From positions 69,154 to 133,153 of the forward strand of contig DATAYM010000024.1 in assembly GCA_036272595.1 (NCBI GenBank): DNA of 64,000 bases, read 5' to 3'. The translations under genes and the position numbers were made by a program. This stretch comes from Poindextera sp036272595. GTDB lineage: Bacteria > Pseudomonadota > Alphaproteobacteria > Caulobacterales > Caulobacteraceae. A model generated the notes under the pieces. The model was not told the origin of the DNA. It ran no database searches and was given only the letters and a program-made list of their open reading frames with translations. Shown piece by piece: positions 1 through 7,894 of this stretch (positions are counted from its first letter, which is position 1; every line of letters starts with the position of its first letter).

Positions 1-41
1 TTTTTCGCGTCAGCATCGGGTTTCGGCCATCGCGAATAGAG

Positions 42-482
42 TTAGTCCGCGTCCGTTTCGGAGGAATCCGCCAGATCCCGCGCCACCTTCGGGTCGTGGA
101 ACAGCCGCTCCATGCGCTGGGCCTCGGAGAAGCTCTCGTCGTGGACGAATTTCAGCTCCGGGGTGAAGCGCAGCTCGATGGCGTGGCCGAGCCGGCCGCG
201 CAGGAAGCGGGCGCAACGGTTCAATCCGGCGGTCACCTCGGCGGCATGCTCGCCGCCCAGCGGCTCGATGAAGCACAGGGCGTGCTTCAGGTCCGGCGAG
301 ACCCGCACCTCGGTCAACGTCACCGAGACCCCGGCCAGGGCCGGATCGGCCAGGTCTTCCTCGCGCAGGATCTCGACCAGGGCGTGGCGCACCAGCTCGC
401 CGGCGCGCAACTGCCGCTGGCTGGGGCCGGCGGGCGCCTTTCGCGCGGCGGGTCTTTCGTTGAATTTTGTATTGCGGGGCAT
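42..482 (-). CDS. rbfA: Ribosome-binding factor A
   Basis: A cytoplasmic 30S maturation factor that binds the helix 1 region of 16S rRNA during late small-subunit assembly. The 146-residue product shows the family pattern: RQLRAGELVRHALVEILR near residue 23, then a KH-like segment with SVTLTEVRVSPDLKHA, and ELKFVHDESFSEAQRME near the C-terminus. It lies on the same strand as infB, nusA and rimP (14703-20617), which normally precede it directly. Here about 14.2 kb of other genes intervene. Identification is from recognisable family motifs and length. Confidence 0.95.
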   Translation of the reverse strand: MPRNTKFNERPAARKAPAGPSQRQLRAGELVRHALVEILREEDLADPALAGVSVTLTEVRVSPDLKHALCFIEPLGGEHAAEVTAGLNRCARFLRGRLGHAIELRFTPELKFVHDESFSEAQRMERLFHDPKVARDLADSSETDAD

Positions 483-621
483 GGGCTTGGCCGAAAGGGC
501 AGGCTCACTAGCCTCGCCAGCCTATCCTGTCCAGCACAGGATTGTCTCGAATTCCGCCGCGGACCGGGGCATGGTGGCGCGCCCAGGCCCGCCGGGGAAC
601 GGCCAGGAGGACAAGCGCGCC

Positions 622-1281
622 TTGAACCGCCGCCACGCCATCACCGGGCTCGTCTTGGCGTGCGCCGGCCTGGCCGAGAGCGCCGACAGCCAGCCGCTGT
701 TGCGCCCGCCGTTCTTCGGCCTGCTGCGCCCCAAGCCTGCGCCGCCGCTGGTCTTCGCCTATCACGGCTGGAAGGTGGACGCGTCCCGCTCGGCCCACGG
801 CCAGGCGCCCGACAAGACCGTGCGCCTGGTCGAGGCCCAGCTCGATCTGGTCGAGCATGTCGGGTTGAAGCCCGAGGTGCTGACCCTGATGCGCGGCGTG
901 CCGATCATCGTCGTCGCCGACAACCGCGAAACGGTCGGCTACGGCAAGTCCGGCGTCGTGCTGAACGCGCGGCGGCTGGATACGAAGAAGCCGGCGGCCC
1001 TGTTCGGGCTGCTGCAGGCCTATCTGGACCGCGGCCTGCCCGGCGGCCTGGCCAATCCGGACATCGACCGCTACCGGCGCGAGGCGGCGGGCGCCCACGT
1101 CTGGCCGAAGACCGCGCTGATGCTGCAGAGCGACGGCGACTTCTTCGGCATGACCGCCGGCGCCTATCTGGTCGGCGTCACCACCCACGAGCCCTATACC
1201 CGCGCCCATCTGCAGAAGACCCAGCCCGGCTACTACCAGTGGCTGGCGAAGCTGTTCGACAACGGCGTTGCGCGCCGCTAG
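622..1281 (+). CDS. Hypothetical protein with possible export signal
   Basis: A protein of 219 residues that I do not recognise. I chose the TTG at 622 because a clear AGGAGG (605-610) precedes it at 11 bases and because the protein then begins LNRRHAITGLVLACAGLAES, which resembles an export signal. An in-frame ATG at 571 would bury that segment. The body contains FAYHGWKVD, an IIVVADNRE strand and a YTRAHLQKTQPGYYQWLAKLF tail. Histidines and aspartates are conserved-looking, but no catalytic motif can be named. It is transcribed away from rbfA, with 139 bases between them. Confidence 0.65.
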   Translation: MNRRHAITGLVLACAGLAESADSQPLLRPPFFGLLRPKPAPPLVFAYHGWKVDASRSAHGQAPDKTVRLVEAQLDLVEHVGLKPEVLTLMRGVPIIVVADNRETVGYGKSGVVLNARRLDTKKPAALFGLLQAYLDRGLPGGLANPDIDRYRREAAGAHVWPKTALMLQSDGDFFGMTAGAYLVGVTTHEPYTRAHLQKTQPGYYQWLAKLFDNGVARR

Positions 1282-1295
1282 CGGCGCCCTGGGCC

Positions 1296-1751
1296 TCAGT
1301 GGCCCAGCGCGCCGGCGACCAGCAGCCAGATCAGCGCGATCATCAGGGCGATGAGGGTCAGCCCCGAGATCATGAAGAAGATGGTCCGCCACGGCTGCTT
1401 GCCGGCCAGATACGCGACCGAATGGGCCAGCCGCGCGATGGTGAAGATCGAGAACAGCGTCACCGCGACGACGTACGACCCGCCGGCCAGCACGAAGGCC
1501 AGGCCGAGCAGCAGGAAGGGATAGATGGTCGCCTGGGCGTTGGCGTGGGCGCGCAGCACCCGCGCCACCGCCGGCGGGTCGTGCGGCTCCAGCGACGCAC
1601 CCAGCCGGGCGGCGTCCTCGGGATTGATCGCCACCTGGCTGCGGCCGCGGGCCAGCCCGCTATAGACCCACAGGAAGATCAGGTTGGCGCTGAGCACCAG
1701 GCAGGTGGTCGAATAGGCCACAAGGGCTGGACCGTTCGGGTCGCTGAACAT
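1296..1751 (-). CDS. MAPEG-family integral membrane protein
   Basis: A small protein of 151 residues with about four hydrophobic segments. The order is typical of MAPEG proteins, the membrane-associated eicosanoid/glutathione group: an N-terminal TM, a loop rich in E/D/R, then RVLRAHANAQATIYPFLLL, where the RAHxNxxE-like element of the family sits, and two further TM helices. Some relatives use glutathione, but bacterial members of this size are mostly uncharacterised. The start at 1751 is preceded by GGAGGAG at proper spacing. A longer frame reaches 1808 but adds a low-complexity leader without a better ribosome site. Substrate unknown. Confidence 0.75.
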   Translation of the reverse strand: MFSDPNGPALVAYSTTCLVLSANLIFLWVYSGLARGRSQVAINPEDAARLGASLEPHDPPAVARVLRAHANAQATIYPFLLLGLAFVLAGGSYVVAVTLFSIFTIARLAHSVAYLAGKQPWRTIFFMISGLTLIALMIALIWLLVAGALGH

Positions 1752-1862
1752 GCTGGCTCCTCCGCTGGCCGTCCCCCCGGACAGCCCTTCCCCAGGGACG
1801 GTCGTCACCGTCCTTGATCGACATTGGCGCGGATTTCGCCGGATGTCCCGGCCTAAAGCCCC

Positions 1863-2378
1863 TTAAAGCCCCTTGGGCAGGCGCAGCAGCGAGCGATCGC
1901 CCTCGAAGGCGGTCAGCCGCCAGGTCCCGCCCTCGTTGGTGAAGTCGAAGATGCACGGCCCATCGCGCTTTTTCGCCACGCAGACATGGTTTGCGTCGAT
2001 CGGTCTCAGCGCCTGGGCGATCACCAGGGTGTTGGGGATCGGCCGGTCGGGCGAATAGCCGAGCTCGGCGGCGGCGGCGCGGAAGACGTCCGGCTGCACC
2101 AGCTGGTCGACCGCGAAATCCACCAGCGGCCGGCCGACCGCCGCGGCCAGGGCGCCCAGTTCGTCGCTGCGCCGGGACGCGTTTGCGATCAGCCTGGCGC
2201 GCAGCTGCGCCTTCAGTGCGGCGCGGTCGACATGGGCGTCGAAGGCGGCCTGGTCGTCGTCGCGGATCGACACCAGGAAGGCATGGACGTCGGCCCCGGC
2301 GCTGAGCTGGGTGGTCGCGGCGCAGGCCTGGACCACCAGGGCCAGCAGGACGACGATGGCGAGCCGGGCGCGGGTCAT
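1863..2378 (-). CDS. DUF2939-like lipoprotein
   Basis: A putative lipoprotein of 171 residues. The N-terminus MTRARLAIVVLLALVVQACA gives a lipobox (VQAC, Cys19), so it is probably lipid-anchored in the envelope. The rest is alpha-helical: an acidic HVDRAALKAQLRARLIAN segment, then a VDQLVQPDVF stretch and a C-terminal beta-rich FTNEGGTWRLTAFEG part. This arrangement resembles the DUF2939 family, whose function is unknown. It starts 12 bases downstream of the hydrolase gene's stop on the same strand, so the two are probably co-transcribed. Confidence 0.6.
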   Translation of the reverse strand: MTRARLAIVVLLALVVQACAATTQLSAGADVHAFLVSIRDDDQAAFDAHVDRAALKAQLRARLIANASRRSDELGALAAAVGRPLVDFAVDQLVQPDVFRAAAAELGYSPDRPIPNTLVIAQALRPIDANHVCVAKKRDGPCIFDFTNEGGTWRLTAFEGDRSLLRLPKGL

Positions 2379-2390
2379 GGACGGTCTCTT

Positions 2391-3185
2391 CTAGGCTCCC
2401 GTGCGGGATTTGAAAAAGGCGATCACGCGCTCTTCCACCTGCTTGGTCGGCGTGCCGGCGCGATCGTCCAGATGCAGGGTAAGCACCGAATGCGGCTGCA
2501 TTCCGGTCCCCTGCAGCGCCTCGGCGTCGGCCAGGTCGATCGCCTCGAACCGGTCGCCGAACTCGCGTTTCAGCCTGTCGAACCGGGCGCCGGGCACAAG
2601 GGTGTCGCCGACGAACCTCAGGCCGATCATCGAAAGGTCCTCCTCGGCGAAGCGCCGCCTGGCGCAGGCGATCTCGGCCGGCGAGGCGTCGATGGCCGAG
2701 GCCTTGCCCTTGCCGAATATCGGCTGCGAGGGCTGCGACAGCACCGGCGCGACCACCGCGGGCTCGGTCATCATGGCCAGGGCGAAGCCGCCGGTGAAGC
2801 ACATGCCGACCGCGCCGACCCCCTTGCCGCCGCATTCGCCGTGCGCCTGGCGGGCCAGGGCGCGCAGCCAGTCGACGATCGGGCTCGAGCCCTTGCCGGC
2901 CCAGACCTGGAACTCCCGCCGGATGCAGATGCCGGCGAGGATTTCACCGGCGGCGTAGGGCATGCTCACCGGCTTGCCCGGCTTGCCGAACAGGCTGGGC
3001 AGGAAGACCGTCATGCCGGCCGCGGCCACATGGTCGGCGAAGCGGACGACGCCCCCGTGCAGGCCGGGAATCTCGTGGATGATGATCACCGCCGGCCCGG
3101 TTCCGCGCCGGAACACCTCGCGGGTCCAGCGGCCGTGGCTGAACGCAAAGCTCTGATAGTCCGCCAGCACGTCCCGATCGGCCAT
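2391..3185 (-). CDS. Dienelactone hydrolase family protein
   Basis: An alpha/beta hydrolase of the dienelactone-hydrolase (carboxymethylenebutenolidase-like) type, 264 residues from the chosen ATG at 3185. That start has GGGAGG just upstream, while the longer frame begins at a weak site at 3209. The nucleophile elbow is GMCFTGG with Cys129, characteristic of DLH rather than serine hydrolases, and IIIHEIPGLHGG near residue 35 supplies the oxyanion and Glu elements. The likely acid and base are further on, around FVGDTLVP and LTLHLDD. The native substrate cannot be inferred. No aromatic catabolic genes are nearby except the HCCA-isomerase-like gene at 4652. Confidence 0.85.
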   Translation of the reverse strand: MADRDVLADYQSFAFSHGRWTREVFRRGTGPAVIIIHEIPGLHGGVVRFADHVAAAGMTVFLPSLFGKPGKPVSMPYAAGEILAGICIRREFQVWAGKGSSPIVDWLRALARQAHGECGGKGVGAVGMCFTGGFALAMMTEPAVVAPVLSQPSQPIFGKGKASAIDASPAEIACARRRFAEEDLSMIGLRFVGDTLVPGARFDRLKREFGDRFEAIDLADAEALQGTGMQPHSVLTLHLDDRAGTPTKQVEERVIAFFKSRTGA

Positions 3186-3253
3186 GTCGCGCCTCCCGCC
3201 AAGGCCCAAGCCTTAGCTGAACCGCCCGGCCCCTGTAAGTCGCGGGGACCGGG

Positions 3254-3820
3254 TCAGTAACGGTGATTGGCCGGGGCGTCGTTGAAGCGGTCGCTGCGGT
3301 CCGGCTGCGGCAGGTCGGGCGGCCCGACCGCCCATTCGCCGTGGAAGCTGTAGTCCAGGGTGATGCAGAGCCGGCTCGTGCCGGTCTTCGCATCGTGGCC
3401 CAGGGCGCGGATGCGCAGCGGCTGTTCGGCGGTGATCGGCCCGAAGGCCAGGAACACCTTGTCGGCGCCGGGACAAAGCGCCCGGCCCAGGGCGGCGCCG
3501 TCGTCCTTCGGCTCGATCTGATAGAGCGCCCGCTCCCGCGCCTCCGGCCCGATCACCGCGTTCAGGCCCCCGGGGCCGAGCTCGCCCTCCGAGGCCGGTT
3601 TCAGATCGGCCGAGCCGATGTCGTGGGTCTCCAGGATGCGCAGCACCCGGGTGGTCATGAACGACCTGTCGAAGATGAAGGTCAGGCCCGCCTCGGTCAT
3701 CTGCTCGGTGAGCGGATTGGCGGAGTCGTAGGAATAGATGCGCTTGGACGCCGCCGCCGGGCCGGCGACCGCCAGGGCGGCCAGGCAGGCGACCGCCGCC
3801 AAACGGCCAAGTGTCGGCAT
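3254..3820 (-). CDS. Secreted hypothetical protein
   Basis: A protein of 188 residues from the ATG at 3820, which has AAGGAG six bases upstream. The in-frame extension to 3928 would place this signal peptide internally. The N-terminus MPTLGRLAAVACLAALAVAG with an AAA cleavage site is a classical Sec signal. The mature part starts SKRIYSYDSANPLTEQMTEAG and holds two cysteines (LCPGADK and RLCITLDYSF) that could form a disulfide. No family recognised. It diverges from the SDR gene at 3909 across an 88-base gap. Confidence 0.65.
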   Translation of the reverse strand: MPTLGRLAAVACLAALAVAGPAAASKRIYSYDSANPLTEQMTEAGLTFIFDRSFMTTRVLRILETHDIGSADLKPASEGELGPGGLNAVIGPEARERALYQIEPKDDGAALGRALCPGADKVFLAFGPITAEQPLRIRALGHDAKTGTSRLCITLDYSFHGEWAVGPPDLPQPDRSDRFNDAPANHRY

Positions 3821-3908
3821 GGAAGCTCCTTGAGCTGGCCGGCGTATTGCGCCTTGAGGTTTGCGATCCGATATCGACCTTATAAGGGCAAGCGGGAGGC
3901 GGGCGGAA

Positions 3909-4652
3909 ATGCAGCAGAGAAACGCCACCGTCGCGGTGGTGGGGGCCGGCGACTACATCGGCTCGGCCATCGCCGAACGGTTCGCGGCCGAGGGCTATGC
4001 GGTGTTCGCCGGCCGCCGCAACGGCGATCAGCTGGCGCCGCTGAAGGCCAGGATCGAGGCCGCCGGCGGCCGCTGCGAGGCCCGCACCCTCGACGCCCGC
4101 TCCGAGGAGGCGGTCACCGGCTTCCTGGCCGAGGCCGACGCGCATGCGCCGCTGGAGGTCTGCATCTTCAACGTCGGCGCCAACGTCAACTTTCCGATCA
4201 CCGAGACCACCGAGCGGGTGTTCCGCAAGGTCTGGGAGATGGCCTGCTACGCCGGGTTCCTGACCGGGCGCGAGGCGGCCAGGCTGATGCTGGCGCGCGG
4301 GCAGGGCTCGATCTTCTTCACCGGCGCCACAGCCTCCATGCGTGGCGGCAAGGGCTACGCCGCCTTCGCCGCCGCCAAGTTCGGCCTGCGCGCCGTCGCC
4401 CAGTCGATGGCCCGCGAACTGGGGCCGCGGAACATCCACGTCGCCCACCTGGTCATCGATTCCGGGGTCGACACCGCCTTCGTGCGCGGCCGCATCGCCG
4501 CCGCCCAGGGCCAGGAGGCGGCCGAAAACATCGAGCCTGGCCGGCTGATGGAGCCGAGCTCCATCGCCGAGGCCTATTGGACCCTGCACCAGCAGACGCG
4601 CGACGGCTGGACCCAGGAACTGGACCTGCGCCCCTATGCGGAGACCTGGTGA
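3909..4652 (+). CDS. Atypical SDR-family protein lacking catalytic Tyr
   Basis: A Rossmann-fold short-chain dehydrogenase/reductase relative of 247 residues. The nucleotide-binding turn GAGDYIGSAIA is at residues 12-22, a LDAR acidic-strand end near 61, NVGAN replacing the usual NNAG at 88, and SIFFTGATAS at 134. At the YxxxK site the sequence is FAAAK, so Phe153 stands where the catalytic Tyr should be, with Lys157 retained. Such members are known among SDRs and may bind cofactor without classical catalysis. The start at 3909 follows GGGAGGCGGGCGGA. The stop overlaps the next start (TGATG), so it is translationally coupled to the isomerase-like gene. Confidence 0.85.
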   Translation: MQQRNATVAVVGAGDYIGSAIAERFAAEGYAVFAGRRNGDQLAPLKARIEAAGGRCEARTLDARSEEAVTGFLAEADAHAPLEVCIFNVGANVNFPITETTERVFRKVWEMACYAGFLTGREAARLMLARGQGSIFFTGATASMRGGKGYAAFAAAKFGLRAVAQSMARELGPRNIHVAHLVIDSGVDTAFVRGRIAAAQGQEAAENIEPGRLMEPSSIAEAYWTLHQQTRDGWTQELDLRPYAETW

Positions 4653-5263
4653 TGGCCGCCCCGAGCAATGTGCTGTTCTATTTCGACTTCGGCAGCCCGA
4701 ACGCCTATCTGAGCCACAAGGTGATCCCTGGGATCGAGGCGCGCACCGGGATAAAATTCAGATACGTGCCGGTGCTGCTCGGCGGCCTCTTCAAGCTCAC
4801 CGGCAACCGCTCGCCGGCCGAGGCCTTCGCCGGCATCAAGAACAAGCTGGCCTATGAGGGGCTGGAGACCCAGCGCTTCGTGCGCCGGCATGGCCTGACC
4901 GCCTATCGCCCCAACCCGCACTTCCCGGTCAACACGCTGAAGATCATGCGGGGCGCGGTCGCCGCCCAGCGCCAGGGCGTGTTCGAGCCCTATGTCGAGG
5001 CGGTCTACGGCGCCATGTGGGAGCAGGGCCTGAAGATGGACGATCCGGAGGTGATCGCCGCCGCCCTCACCGCCGCCGGCCTCGACGCCGCGGCGCTGAT
5101 GGCCGGGACCGAGGATCCTGAGGTCAAGCAGGCGCTGATGCACAACACCAACACAGCCTTCGAGGCCGGCGCCTTCGGCAGCCCCAGCTTCCTGGTCGAC
5201 GGCGAACTCTATTTCGGCAAGGACCGCCTGCGCGACGTCGAGGAGGCGATCGCCGGCAACTAG
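4652..5263 (+). CDS. 2-hydroxychromene-2-carboxylate isomerase / GST-kappa-like protein
   Basis: A thioredoxin-fold DsbA/GST-kappa family member of 203 residues. The N-terminal FDFGSPNAYLSHK places Ser15 at the position used by HCCA isomerases for glutathione activation. A helical insertion follows (PVLLGGLFKLTGNRSP), then FPVNTLKIMRG, and a C-terminal GSPSFLVDGELYFGKDRL thioredoxin-like half. HCCA isomerases act in naphthalene breakdown, but many genomic relatives are general glutathione-dependent isomerases. Bases 5039-5199 of this gene recur, decayed, at 12844-12990 after the autotransporter. This copy is intact, so the accessory block did not disrupt it. Confidence 0.85.
   Translation: MAAPSNVLFYFDFGSPNAYLSHKVIPGIEARTGIKFRYVPVLLGGLFKLTGNRSPAEAFAGIKNKLAYEGLETQRFVRRHGLTAYRPNPHFPVNTLKIMRGAVAAQRQGVFEPYVEAVYGAMWEQGLKMDDPEVIAAALTAAGLDAAALMAGTEDPEVKQALMHNTNTAFEAGAFGSPSFLVDGELYFGKDRLRDVEEAIAGN
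5039..5199 (+). repeat. Parent copy of a 161-bp segment duplicated at 12844-12990
   Basis: This stretch lies inside the isomerase-like gene. It aligns by eye with 12844-12990 in the same orientation. The second copy lacks 12 bases of a GCC-rich run and two single bases and carries a few substitutions. The pair brackets the block holding the kinase, regulator and autotransporter. Confidence 0.85.
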
Positions 5264-5335
5264 GCTGGCCGCCGCGCCGTTTGCCTGCGAGTATTCCGCC
5301 CAGCCTGCTAGGTCGCGCTCTTGGTGCGGACGGGG

Positions 5336-7099
5336 ATGGTCAAGTCGGTCGAAAGCGCGCAGCGGGCCTCTTGGGGTGACCAGGTCGCCGGCGAGCGCGT
5401 CAAGGGGCTCTACAGGAGCGCCCCCGTCGGCGTGCTCAGCGCGTTGTTCGGGGTTGGCCTCCTTTGCTGGGTGCTCATCCATTCCGACCCCTCGCTCACC
5501 GCCCGCGTGCTCTGGTGGCTCGCGGCGACAACCGCGATCGCGCTTGGCCAGTTGATCCTGTGCCAAGTCTATTGGCGCAAGAGTCCTGCGGATGCGAACT
5601 GGCGGCTCTGGGCGGTGCTGTTCAGCGTCACCTGCTTCGTCGAAGGCTGCCGCTTCGGTTACGCCGAGATCTGGCTGGCGAGGCCTGGCAGCCTCATCGA
5701 GCAACTGTGGGTGCTGCTTGTCGTCTGCACGGCCATCGCAAGTTCGGTGTCGTCGCTGGGCAGCTATACCCCAGCGTTTTATGCGCTTCTTGCGCCGGCG
5801 ACCGTGCCGTTCGCAATCTGGAGCGCCAGCCGAGGCGACCCCATCCATTGGGTGCTGAGCATCATGGACGCCGTTCTTGCGATCGCGTTGGCGTTGCTTG
5901 GCCTTGAGCAGGGACGCTCCCTGGCGGAGGCGCTACGGTTGAAGTTCGAGAACATTGAACTGGCGCAGAATCTCATCTTTCAGAAGGAGCGCGCCGAAGC
6001 CGCGAATTCGGCGAAGACAACCTTTCTTGCGGCGGCCAGTCACGATCTGCGCCAACCGTTGCATGCGATGGGCCTGTTCCTCGATGCCCTTCAAGGCCGG
6101 CGACTGGACGGAACGGCGCGCCGCCTCACCCATCAGATCGGAGAGTCGCTCCATGCCATGGACGACCTGTTCAACGCCTTGCTCGACATTTCATCGCTCG
6201 ACGCGGGCGTCACCACCCGCACCGACAAGGTGTTTCCGATCCAGCCGCTGCTGGAGCGCATCGGGCGGGAGTTTGTCCTTCAAGCCGCAGCCAAGAGCCT
6301 GACGCTGACGGTCCAGCCTTGCTCGCTGGCGGTCCGCACGGACCCGATCCTTCTTGAGGAGATGCTGCGCAATCTCGTCTCCAATGCGGTTCGGCACACC
6401 CAGAACGGGCGAATCCTGGTCGGCTGCCGCCGCGGCGCGCGTCTGACGATCGGCGTGTGGGACACCGGACCCGGCATCGCGGCCGAGAACGCGCAAAAGG
6501 TGTTCGAAGAGTTCTTCCAGGTCTCCAATCCGGAGCGGGACCGGCGCAAGGGCCTGGGGTTGGGCCTTGCCATCACCAAGCGGCTGGCCGCGCTTCTCGA
6601 CTGCCCGATCGAGTTGCGCTCCAGGCCCGGCAAAGGCAGCGCCTTCCTTGTGCAGGCGCCGATCGCTGCTTTCGAAGAGCAAGAGGCGGCGGTTCAGGCG
6701 AACACCGCCCTTGGCGCCGGCGCGGGCCTTGTCCTGGTCGTGGACGACGAGATCAGCGTCCGGCAGGCGATGCAAGCCTCGTTGGAGGGCTGGGGCTATC
6801 AGGTCGTGGCCGCCGAGACGGCGTCCGAAGCGCTGGAGCGGCTGGAAGGTCGGCCGCCCAGCCTGATGTTCTGTGACTGGCGTCTGCGCGGCGATGAGAC
6901 CGGCGACGGTGTCGTCGAGGCGGTCCGCGCCGCCTTCGGCGTGGCCATTCCGGCGGTGCTGGTGACCGGCGACACCACGCCGGCCCTGTTGCAGCGGATC
7001 AATGAAACGGGGCTGCTGCTTCTCCACAAGCCGGTTGTCGCCGGCAAGCTCCGGGCGACGACCGCCAATCTCATTCGCCAGGCCGCGGGCGCAGCTTAG
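5336..7099 (+). CDS. Hybrid sensor histidine kinase with receiver domain
   Basis: A membrane sensor kinase of 587 residues. The N-terminal 190 residues hold about six hydrophobic segments with no obvious extracytoplasmic ligand domain. A short coiled linker follows. The H-box is SHDLRQPLHAMGLF (His236), with N-box RNLVSNAVRH near 345 and G-boxes DTGPG and KGLGLGLA. A C-terminal receiver domain (LVLVVDDE, Asp514 in FCDWRL, Lys in LLHKP) completes it. The SHDLRQPLHA type of H-box is common in hybrid kinases paired with NarL-type regulators, and such a gene is convergent 11 bases downstream. Start codons are uncertain: ATG 5336 is used, but in-frame GTG 5324 and TTG 5321 precede it without a strong ribosome site. 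Confidence 0.88.
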   Translation: MVKSVESAQRASWGDQVAGERVKGLYRSAPVGVLSALFGVGLLCWVLIHSDPSLTARVLWWLAATTAIALGQLILCQVYWRKSPADANWRLWAVLFSVTCFVEGCRFGYAEIWLARPGSLIEQLWVLLVVCTAIASSVSSLGSYTPAFYALLAPATVPFAIWSASRGDPIHWVLSIMDAVLAIALALLGLEQGRSLAEALRLKFENIELAQNLIFQKERAEAANSAKTTFLAAASHDLRQPLHAMGLFLDALQGRRLDGTARRLTHQIGESLHAMDDLFNALLDISSLDAGVTTRTDKVFPIQPLLERIGREFVLQAAAKSLTLTVQPCSLAVRTDPILLEEMLRNLVSNAVRHTQNGRILVGCRRGARLTIGVWDTGPGIAAENAQKVFEEFFQVSNPERDRRKGLGLGLAITKRLAALLDCPIELRSRPGKGSAFLVQAPIAAFEEQEAAVQANTALGAGAGLVLVVDDEISVRQAMQASLEGWGYQVVAAETASEALERLEGRPPSLMFCDWRLRGDETGDGVVEAVRAAFGVAIPAVLVTGDTTPALLQRINETGLLLLHKPVVAGKLRATTANLIRQAAGAA

Positions 7100-7110
7100 A
7101 CGCGGCGGGC

Positions 7111-7737
7111 TCAGACCAGTCCGCGCGCCCGGGCCTCGCCGACGGCGTCAGTGCGATTGGCGGCGCCAAGGCAGCGGAGAACGGCGGTCACGTGAGCCTT
7201 GACCGTTTTTTCCGAGATGCCGAGACGGCGGCCGACGGCCTTGTTGGAGAGGCCAAGGGCCATGCCGTTGAGCACATCGCTTTGTCGTGTCGTCAGGCCG
7301 GCGTTGGCGCCGGCGCGGCTGTCACGGCGAGCCGGTCCGCCTTCCCGCAGCAACAGGGCCGGCACGAAGGCTTCGCCGCTGAGCACGAGCGTCAGCGCCG
7401 CCCGCAGCGTGCCGGCGTTGGCCGTCTTGGGGACATAGCCGAGCGCGCCTCGCTCGAACGCCTGGCGCGCCTTGCCCGGGTCGTCCGAGGCGGTGAGCAC
7501 GACGATCGGAACGTCGGGACGCCGTCGCGCGAACTCCTCGATAGCGTCCATGCCGCCGACGCCGGGCATCGCCAGGTCAAGAAACACCGCGTCGAGGTCC
7601 GGGTGGTTCACGGCAAGCAGCAGTCCCGACTCGGCGTCTTCCGCCTCGAGGACGACGGTTTGCCGATCATCGTGCGCCAGCAACGCGGCGATGCCTTGGC
7701 GCACGATCGCCTGGTCATCAACGACCAGCAGCTTCAT
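7111..7737 (-). CDS. NarL/FixJ-type response regulator
   Basis: A cytoplasmic response regulator of 208 residues. The receiver domain runs to about residue 120, with acidic pair LLVVDDQ, phospho-acceptor Asp54 in VFLDLAMPG, the conserved Thr in IVVLTAS and Lys in GYVPKTA. A LuxR-type helix-turn-helix follows at about 145-205 (LTTRQSDVLNGMALGLSNK and GISEKTVKAHVTAV). It is convergent with the hybrid kinase and divergent from the autotransporter. The probable logic is kinase to regulator to autotransporter promoter, which is inferred only from arrangement and from palindromes at 7759-7807. Confidence 0.9.
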   Translation of the reverse strand: MKLLVVDDQAIVRQGIAALLAHDDRQTVVLEAEDAESGLLLAVNHPDLDAVFLDLAMPGVGGMDAIEEFARRRPDVPIVVLTASDDPGKARQAFERGALGYVPKTANAGTLRAALTLVLSGEAFVPALLLREGGPARRDSRAGANAGLTTRQSDVLNGMALGLSNKAVGRRLGISEKTVKAHVTAVLRCLGAANRTDAVGEARARGLV

Positions 7738-7758
7738 CGGTCCGCGTCCGTCCAGAGA

Positions 7759-7807
7759 GGTCTTAAGACCATGCCGGATTCCGAGACCAGACCCAAGACC
7801 TCAGGTC
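7759..7807. promoter_or_regulatory. Candidate regulator-binding region with two palindromes
   Basis: The 157-base gap between the response regulator and the autotransporter contains a perfect 12-bp palindrome GGTCTTAAGACC (7759-7770). A second inverted repeat GACCT-c-AGGTC lies at 7797-7807, with further GACC half-sites between them. Spaced GGTC/GACC half-sites would suit a dimeric NarL-type regulator. The assignment is inference. The palindromes themselves are seen directly. Confidence 0.45.
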
Positions 7808-7894
7808 CAATTTAGACGCGAAGCCCGGACTGTTAGGTTTTGCCTCGGCGCCGGCCGCTCCGGGGGTCGACGCGCGGGGCAGCGCGGTGGGGCG

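Noticed and set aside
1..41. Possible 5' end of truB after rbfA
   Set aside because: truB often follows rbfA and an ATG lies at 14-16 on the minus strand, but only about 16 bases of frame are in the window and no ribosome site is visible.
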